Assembly: GCA_903913345.1 (NCBI GenBank) | Contig: CAIWLA010000123.1 | Span: 1-9,999 of the forward strand | Length of the DNA stretch: 9,999 nt | Source: an uncultured Magnetococcales bacterium | GTDB taxonomy: Bacteria > Pseudomonadota > Magnetococcia > Magnetococcales > Magnetaquicoccaceae | Direction: 5' to 3' | Shown: in pieces, positions 6,047 through 9,999 of the stretch | How the letters are laid out: each line of letters begins with the position of its first letter | How positions within the stretch are numbered: position 1 is the first letter of the stretch | The notes under the pieces: generated by a model | The model's database searches: none | The model's input: the letters and a program-made list of their open reading frames with translations, nothing else | What the model was told of the DNA's origin: nothing | Position numbers and translations under genes: made by a program

Positions 6047-7455
6047 CACGCCGACTCGCCATCGGCATGGATATGCGCGGCAATCTGCGCATCACTCAAT
6101 CGGGACAACTCGGAGAGGGGCAGCAGGCGCAAGAGTGCCCAACCCACGGCCATGCTCTCATCCAGGGTGCGTGGACGATCCTGGTGGATAAAACGCCGCT
6201 CAAACTGCTGGCCAAAGGTGAGCATCACCCGATCCTCTGGCGTCAGGCCATCACTGCCCACCACGTTGGCCAGGAGACGAACCTGGGTGGCATGGGCATA
6301 GGCGGCATAGAGTTGATTGGCCAGGGCCGGATGGTCCGCATGGGTGAAACCCGACCCGATTCCATCCTTCATGAGGCGCGACAGACTGGGCAAAACCCCC
6401 ACCGGCGGATAAATTCCCTCCCGGTCCAGGCTCCGATTGAGGGTGATTTGACCTTCGGTAAGAGATCCAGTCAAATCGGGAATGGGATGGCTGTTGTCAT
6501 CGGAGGGCATGGTGAGGATCGGCAATTGGGTCAGGGTTCCGGATTTGCCTTGCAGGCTGCCCGCCCGCTCGTACAGGGTGGCCAGATCGGAATAGAGATA
6601 GCCCGGATACCCCTTGCGGCCGGGAATCTCTCCGTGGCTGGCGGAGACCTCGCGCAGGGCCTCGCAATAATTGGTAAAATCGGTAATGATGACGAGCACA
6701 TGCCGTCCTTCGACAAAGGCCAGATATTCGGCGGCGGTGAGGGCAAACCGGGGTGCCAGCAGGCGTTGGGTGCTGGAATCGGAGGCCAGGTTGAGAAAAA
6801 GCGCAGTGCGGCCCAGGGCACCGCTCTCTTCCAGGGTGCGGCGGAAAAATTCGGCGGTTTCAAACGGCACCCCGATCCCGGCGAAGACGATGGCGAAGGG
6901 GGCGACCTCCCCGGTTGTGCCATCGGTGTGGCGGAGACGGGCATGGAGGGCAATTTCGATGGCCAGACGATTGTGCGGCAGACCGCCGCCGGAAAAGATG
7001 GGCAATTTTTGGCCCCGCACCAGGCTGTTGAGCAGATCGATGGTGGAGATGCCGGTTTCGATAAAATCTTCCGGTTTTTTGCGCCGCATGGGGTTCATGA
7101 TGGCCCCATCCACCGCCATGCGGGTGCAGGCCGGGATGGGGGGACCGCCGTCCATCACCCGTCCGACGCCATCAAAGACCCGGCCCAGGATGCCCGGCCC
7201 CAGGGAGAAGGAGATCGGCTCGCCAAAAAAGCGGATGCGGGTTCCCGTCAGACCCAAACCGGTGGTGGACTCCAAAATTTCAATGGTCATGAAATCGTCG
7301 TCCAATGCGGCGATGCGGCCCAGGCGGGGCAGACCATCGGCACCGGTCACCTCGACGGCCTCGTTCAACCCCACATCCACCCGTCGGTGGGCAAACAGCA
7401 GAGGGCCGTCAATTCGGGTGGTGGCATCGGTCAGTGACAGGTTGGCGTGGATCAT
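6046..7455 (-). CDS. atpB: V-type ATP synthase subunit B
   Basis: This is the non-catalytic nucleotide-binding subunit of the V/A-type ATPase head, alternating with subunit A. The 469-residue length is normal. An N-terminal beta-barrel covers about 1-75. The nucleotide-fold domain shows IFSGGGLPHNRLA in place of the catalytic P-loop GxxGxGKT, as expected for B. Further family markers are ITDFTNYCEALREVS, GRKGYPGYLYSDLATLYERAG, the segment HPIPDLTGSLTEGQI and YPPVGVLPSLSRLMKDGIG. ATG 7455 has AAGGA eight bases upstream. It is followed directly by subunit D and preceded, after 95 bases, by the Rpn-family gene rather than by subunit A. Its transcription depends either on read-through across the inserted genes or on an unrecognised promoter in 7456-7550. 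Confidence 0.95.
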   Translation of the reverse strand: MIHANLSLTDATTRIDGPLLFAHRRVDVGLNEAVEVTGADGLPRLGRIAALDDDFMTIEILESTTGLGLTGTRIRFFGEPISFSLGPGILGRVFDGVGRVMDGGPPIPACTRMAVDGAIMNPMRRKKPEDFIETGISTIDLLNSLVRGQKLPIFSGGGLPHNRLAIEIALHARLRHTDGTTGEVAPFAIVFAGIGVPFETAEFFRRTLEESGALGRTALFLNLASDSSTQRLLAPRFALTAAEYLAFVEGRHVLVIITDFTNYCEALREVSASHGEIPGRKGYPGYLYSDLATLYERAGSLQGKSGTLTQLPILTMPSDDNSHPIPDLTGSLTEGQITLNRSLDREGIYPPVGVLPSLSRLMKDGIGSGFTHADHPALANQLYAAYAHATQVRLLANVVGSDGLTPEDRVMLTFGQQFERRFIHQDRPRTLDESMAVGWALLRLLPLSELSRLSDAQIAAHIHADGESA

Positions 7456-7475
7456 CCCCGGTTTCCTTGATGTGT

Positions 7476-7498
7476 GTGTGTCAGACGTGTGTCAGACG
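7476..7498. repeat. 11-base tandem repeat (two copies) between rpn and atpB
   Basis: GTGTGTCAGAC occurs twice in tandem at 7476-7486 and 7487-7497, inside the 95-base spacer upstream of subunit B. It is about 20-40 bases from the start codon. It might be a binding site or a slippage product. No convincing promoter was found around it. Confidence 0.4.
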
Positions 7499-7550
7499 GT
7501 TTTGCTTCTATGCTGTCGGTTTTACAGACCTTGCCATTGGCAAAAAGTCG

Positions 7551-8531
7551 TCATGGCTGGTCCGAAAACAGGCTTTCCAGCGTGGGGGCATCCAGGATGC
7601 GGAGGGTCCAGGCCTCCAGGGCAGACGATTCCGCCTGGGCCATTTTATCGCTGGCCCAGGCAGGCACCGATCCAAAGCGGCGTTGCAGTTGGCGTGTCAG
7701 AACGGCAATCTCGCCTCTTTGCTGACCAATCTGCTCCCCTTCCTGTCGTCCTTCCTGTCGTCCTTCCTGTCGTCCTTCCTGTCGTCCTTCCCATTTGCCA
7801 ATGCCATAGGTGGATTCCACCATGCTGGCCTGATAGTGCAGGTCATCCTTGTACCGTTCATAGGAGTGCCGTTCCGGTTCGGGCAGTTTCATTATGTCCA
7901 GTTGTTCCTTGGCTTTTACGAGGCCACGAGCGGTAAAACCTTCCCGAATCTCCTCATTCTTGAGAAAATAGATCCATTCATCCAGGGTGTCCCGCGCGAC
8001 ATCGTTGAAGCGGTTCACCTTGATCAGATAATATTCCGGGAAGAGGGCCGTCACCGACTCCCGGTGAAACAGTGCCCGCTGTCCGGCACTGAGATGCAAC
8101 TCATCGTGGGTATGCAATCCCCTGAAGGTGGTGGTTCCCCGGTAGATATAGTCGGTCCCCTCTCCCAGGTCGAAATACAAAATGCTGACCGAAATCACCT
8201 TGACCAGATGGGAATAGGGTTCCCCTTCGGCCAGATGTTCGGTGACCACCTTGGCCGTGCCGTACAGCAGACGCTGGAGATAGTCCAACTCCCGTTCATA
8301 CTGCAGTTCAATGAGGATCAACTCGCCCTGGCCATTTTTTACCTTGAGATCCACCCGGTTGTATTTATCGTGTCGCGCATCCTGATTGCTCTCCCCGTCC
8401 AGAATCTCCAGGATGTGCACCTCGTCATGGAGCAGTTCACTCAAAAAACCCTCCAAAATCTCAAAGTTGGCCTTGCTGCGCAAAAGCCGTTTCAGTGCCC
8501 AATCAAAGCTGATCAACTGGCGTTGTTTCAT
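7551..8531 (-). CDS. Rpn-family PD-(D/E)XK nuclease / putative transposase with DUF4351-like C-terminus
   Basis: This 326-residue protein belongs to the Rpn (recombination-promoting nuclease) group. The N-terminal nuclease domain reads ISFDWALKRLLRSKANFEILEGFLSELL and carries the catalytic pattern D61...E75-x-Q77 (VDLKVKNGQGELILIELQ). The segment Y(x)3YRGTTTFRGLHTHDELHLS and a C-terminal DUF4351-like helical part (LTRQLQRRFGSVPAW...LRILDAPTLESLF) fit full-length members. Between them lies an EGRQ repeat (about 249-264). E. coli Rpn proteins are DNA endonucleases linked to recombination, and later work describes them as phage-defence toxins with intragenic short antitoxin products. Start ATG 8531 follows CCAGGA; the in-frame codon at 8552 lies too near the upstream gene. 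The gene is codirectional with the V-ATPase operon and splits A from B. Confidence 0.88.
   Translation of the reverse strand: MKQRQLISFDWALKRLLRSKANFEILEGFLSELLHDEVHILEILDGESNQDARHDKYNRVDLKVKNGQGELILIELQYERELDYLQRLLYGTAKVVTEHLAEGEPYSHLVKVISVSILYFDLGEGTDYIYRGTTTFRGLHTHDELHLSAGQRALFHRESVTALFPEYYLIKVNRFNDVARDTLDEWIYFLKNEEIREGFTARGLVKAKEQLDIMKLPEPERHSYERYKDDLHYQASMVESTYGIGKWEGRQEGRQEGRQEGRQEGEQIGQQRGEIAVLTRQLQRRFGSVPAWASDKMAQAESSALEAWTLRILDAPTLESLFSDQP
7739..7791. repeat. 12-base tandem repeat inside the Rpn gene (EGRQ units)
   Basis: CTTCCTGTCGTC is repeated four times without a mismatch (7739-7786), followed by a partial fifth copy (7787-7791). On the coding (-) strand each unit encodes EGRQ and contains AGGAAGGA, which looks like a ribosome binding site. 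Copy number changes keep the frame, so the linker length can vary between strains without breaking the protein. Confidence 0.95.
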
Positions 8532-8556
8532 ATTCCTGGAACCCCTTCGCAAAACA

Positions 8557-9102
8557 TCATGCCGTCCGCGTGGCTCGACCCGTCAACCCATCCTGAAGGC
8601 TTTGTCCACGTGTAGAAATGAACAAAACGAGCCTCAATATGTCTCTTTTGTGTTGTAAACCCCATCTTTCCAGCCTGAAATCAGTATGAAACATCATAAA
8701 ACTCTGAAATATTTTATCCTCGCTGACCAAAACAGCACCCGCCGCGATGGACGAACTGGCGATCATTAAATCGATGCTGTGACGTTTAATGGCGTTTTTA
8801 TCGATACCAGTATTGTTTCTAAAATGTGCCTTAAGTTGTCCATAAATGGCTGAACCTTCCAGACTGAGTGGAATGACGGAAAACAGATCAAGAACGGTTT
8901 TTCGCGTTCGCATCAGTCCATCCGACAGATCCTTGTCCGCCGTATGGATGGCATATTCGTATTCATACAGAGAAAGAATCGATACGCAAACAACGTCATC
9001 CTGCTCAAGAGACCGTATATTCTTCAATACATTCTCATGCAATGGAGAAAGAGGATCTGCGAGATGGGAAATAATATTGGTATCCAACAAGTATGTTGTC
9101 AT
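8557..9102 (-). CDS. VapC-like PIN-domain toxin with C-terminal extension into a repeat
   Basis: This PIN-domain ribonuclease toxin of 181 residues has the acidic site spread as Asp7 (LLDTNIISHL), Glu47 (SILSLYEYEY), Asp111 (HSIDLMIASS) and Asp129 (VSEDKIF), the usual order for VapC. VapC toxins cut tRNA or rRNA and are held inactive by the gene upstream. The PIN fold should end near residue 149 (DFRLERWGL). The remaining 30 or so residues do not resemble the family. Residues 168-177 are encoded by the flanking direct repeat, so the original stop seems to have been lost at the insertion end. The start ATG follows the antitoxin stop by 12 bases. The region is clearly AT-richer than the operon (35% GC at 8761-8820), a sign of horizontal origin. 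Confidence 0.85.
   Translation of the reverse strand: MTTYLLDTNIISHLADPLSPLHENVLKNIRSLEQDDVVCVSILSLYEYEYAIHTADKDLSDGLMRTRKTVLDLFSVIPLSLEGSAIYGQLKAHFRNNTGIDKNAIKRHSIDLMIASSSIAAGAVLVSEDKIFQSFMMFHTDFRLERWGLQHKRDILRLVLFISTRGQSLQDGLTGRATRTA
8574..8600. repeat. Direct repeat copy 1, downstream end of the vapBC cassette
   Basis: These 27 bases are identical to 9388-9414, 814 bases away. The likeness continues weakly outward to about 8566-8613. Read on the - strand in the atpA frame, the copy and its flank give VDKAFRMG plus stop, against MEKAFRMG plus stop at the real end of subunit A. This copy lies inside the VapC reading frame (residues 168-177) in a different phase. Confidence 0.95.
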
Positions 9103-9114
9103 TTTGCATCCATG

Positions 9115-9360
9115 TTATATATACCGCTCCCGGAATTCCTGGAACAGCCGATTCACATCTTCCGACTTTCCCTTTAAACTGTGTTCAGTTGCGAACCGGT
9201 CAGCAATCCATTCCCATTTGTCTGGATGGGGCTTGTCCTGGGTGTTTTCCCTCTTTTTTATTATCAAGGTAAAGGTCGAATCAAGCGTGTCTTTGATTTG
9301 TCCGCTCCATTGGGGCGGAATATCCGTTCCATTGACATTTTCTATAACAACTGTGGCCAT
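9115..9360 (-). CDS. Probable antitoxin of the VapC-like toxin
   Basis: This small 81-residue protein (MATVVIENVNGTDIPPQWSGQIKDT...) lies 12 bases upstream of the PIN-domain toxin, the position of a type II antitoxin. The C-terminal part is charged and helix-forming (EDVNRLFQEFRERY), suited to wrapping the toxin. I do not recognise a defined DNA-binding domain, so the family is not named. ATG 9360 is chosen because GGGAGAG (9367-9373) is at the right distance. ATG 9366 would touch that site and add two residues. No own promoter fits in the 30 bases between it and the stop of atpA, so it is probably cotranscribed with the V-ATPase operon or uses a promoter inside atpA. It is low in GC like the toxin. 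Confidence 0.7.
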   Translation of the reverse strand: MATVVIENVNGTDIPPQWSGQIKDTLDSTFTLIIKKRENTQDKPHPDKWEWIADRFATEHSLKGKSEDVNRLFQEFRERYI

Positions 9361-9366
9361 ATTCAT

Positions 9367-9373
9367 CTCTCCC
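9367..9373 (-). promoter_or_regulatory. Ribosome binding site GGGAGAG deciding the antitoxin start
   Basis: On the - strand GGGAGAG ends directly before ATG 9366, and its GGGAG core lies eight bases before ATG 9360, so it serves the second ATG. It lies within the short spacer after the atpA stop. Confidence 0.6.
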
Positions 9374-9387
9374 GTTCTACTGTATGA

Positions 9388-9414
9388 CTCGACCCGTCAA
9401 CCCATCCTGAAGGC
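9388..9414. repeat. Direct repeat copy 2, 3' end of the subunit A gene
   Basis: This copy covers the last five codons and stop of subunit A plus nine bases beyond it. It is the upstream boundary (in operon direction) of the vapBC insertion and matches 8574-8600 without a mismatch. Confidence 0.95.
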
Positions 9415-9999
9415 CTTTTCCATGTTTTCTTCCAAGGCGGAAAAGGCCTCCATCTCCGTGTCGTCCATCTCTTCCCCCATCCGTTGCAGACGACGCAACA
9501 GTGGAAAGGCCTGGATCTGCTCTACCGTCATGCCGTCGGCCACCGCCTTTTCCGCCAGATCCATGAACCGGTCCAACAATCCCATCATGCGGTTCTGCTT
9601 GTGCGGGGAGGCCGAGCGATCCTTGGTGGAAAAGGCCGATTGGCGTAAGAAGGCCTCGTTGATCAGCCCGGCGACCAACAGGGTCAATTGTTGCTGGGGG
9701 GGCATGGCATCCTTGCCCAGGATCATGGCCATCCGTTCCAGCCGGGCCTGTTCCTCCAGCACGGTGAGAAATCGCCGCCGCTGGGCCGCCCAGTTGGGAT
9801 TGCCCTGGGCATGCCACCACTGGGCCAGCACCACGGCATCCTCGGAATAGGAGGTGAGCGGATCCAGGGCCGGATAAAAACGGGCCTGGGCACGCTTGCG
9901 GTCCAAGGCCCAAAAATTGCGGACATACCGCTTGGTGTGGGTGGTGACCGGCTCGGAAAAATCGCTGGACGGGGGCGAGATCGCGCCAATAATGGTCAC
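9397..9999 (-). CDS. atpA: V-type ATP synthase subunit A, C-terminal part (5' partial)
   Basis: These are the C-terminal 200 residues of the catalytic, ATP-hydrolysing/synthesising subunit; the start lies beyond the window's right edge. VTIIGAISPPSSDFSEPVTTHTKRYVRNFWALDRK is the family signature after the nucleotide-binding core. It is followed by FYPALDPLTSYS and the helical C-terminal domain (FLRQSAFSTKDRSASPHKQNRMM). The Walker motifs are outside the window. The protein ends EKAFRMG, and that end is part of the direct repeat at 9388-9414. The gene order A-B-D is that of V/A-type ATPase operons, but here A is separated from B by about 1.9 kb holding the vapBC pair and the Rpn gene. Confidence 0.95.
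   Translation of the reverse strand: MTIIGAISPPSSDFSEPVTTHTKRYVRNFWALDRKRAQARFYPALDPLTSYSEDAVVLAQWWHAQGNPNWAAQRRRFLTVLEEQARLERMAMILGKDAMPPQQQLTLLVAGLINEAFLRQSAFSTKDRSASPHKQNRMMGLLDRFMDLAEKAVADGMTVEQIQAFPLLRRLQRMGEEMDDTEMEAFSALEENMEKAFRMG

Larger units (their letters stand above)
8574..9414 (-). mobile_element. Putative small toxin-antitoxin cassette inserted at the 3' end of atpA
   Basis: The AT-rich vapBC pair is bounded by the two 27-base direct repeats that contain the end of atpA. Inserting at a gene's 3' end and leaving an intact tail is typical of site-specific or homologous integration of genomic islands. Here there is no integrase or transposase, so it would have moved with outside help, or by recombination between atpA alleles. 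Mobility is an inference from repeats and composition. Confidence 0.45.

Noticed and set aside
6007..7437. 476-codon open frame on the + strand
   Set aside because: It is antisense to subunit B, whose family motifs are unambiguous.
7530..7545. Small palindrome TTGCCATTGGCAA followed by an A-run between atpB and rpn
   Set aside because: The loop is too small, and for the transcribed - strand the T-run precedes the palindrome, so it is not a terminator.
7305..8615. 436-codon open frame on the + strand
   Set aside because: It is antisense to the Rpn gene and to the start of subunit B; it includes the repeat read as low-complexity FLSS units.
8846..9850. 334-codon + strand frame across the toxin-antitoxin pair and atpA end
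   Set aside because: It spans regions of quite different composition and is antisense to three supported genes.

Overview
The window is high-GC bacterial DNA with two unrelated blocks that converge near position 5425. Densely packed, overlapping signalling genes, an operon-encoded V/A-type rotary ATPase and several small toxin-antitoxin/Rpn genes suggest a Gram-negative proteobacterium with a large sensory repertoire. A Magnetococcales-like or other environmental lineage would fit, but nothing here fixes the taxon.

Block 1 (1-5032, + strand) is a signal-transduction operon. It holds: a PAS-PAS histidine kinase (5' end outside the window); an RpfG-like receiver/HD-GYP cyclic-di-GMP phosphodiesterase; a receiver joined to an RsbW-like ATPase domain but split into two reading frames; and a soluble GAF-PAS histidine kinase whose PAS domain carries FixL-like heme-pocket residues. 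The first junctions are 4-base overlaps, so translation is probably coupled. The split receiver gene is the most interesting point of this block. The shift lies exactly on an in-frame A_AAG_GGA heptamer, followed 8-10 bases later by a hairpin that contains the zero-frame stop. It is either programmed -1 frameshifting or a one-base lesion.

The junction (5033-5431) contains a GC-rich hairpin, a promoter with an overlapping dyad, and a tiny overlapping gene pair. The pair looks like a mazE/mazF (chpB/pemIK-type) module that has lost the middle of the antitoxin and nearly all of the toxin.

Block 2 (5432-9999, - strand, read right to left) is the V-type ATPase operon: subunit A (C-terminal 200 residues only), then B and D. 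Between A and B sit a vapBC-type toxin-antitoxin pair and an Rpn-family nuclease gene, all in the operon's direction. The vapBC pair is AT-rich (32-35% GC in two hand-counted 60-base samples, against 62% in subunit B). It is flanked by 27-base identical direct repeats made of the last codons and stop of the subunit A gene. This looks like a small cassette inserted at the 3' end of atpA that duplicated or restored the gene's tail. VapC reads into the far repeat and so carries an unusual C-terminal tail.

No rRNA, tRNA, CRISPR array, transposase or integrase was seen.
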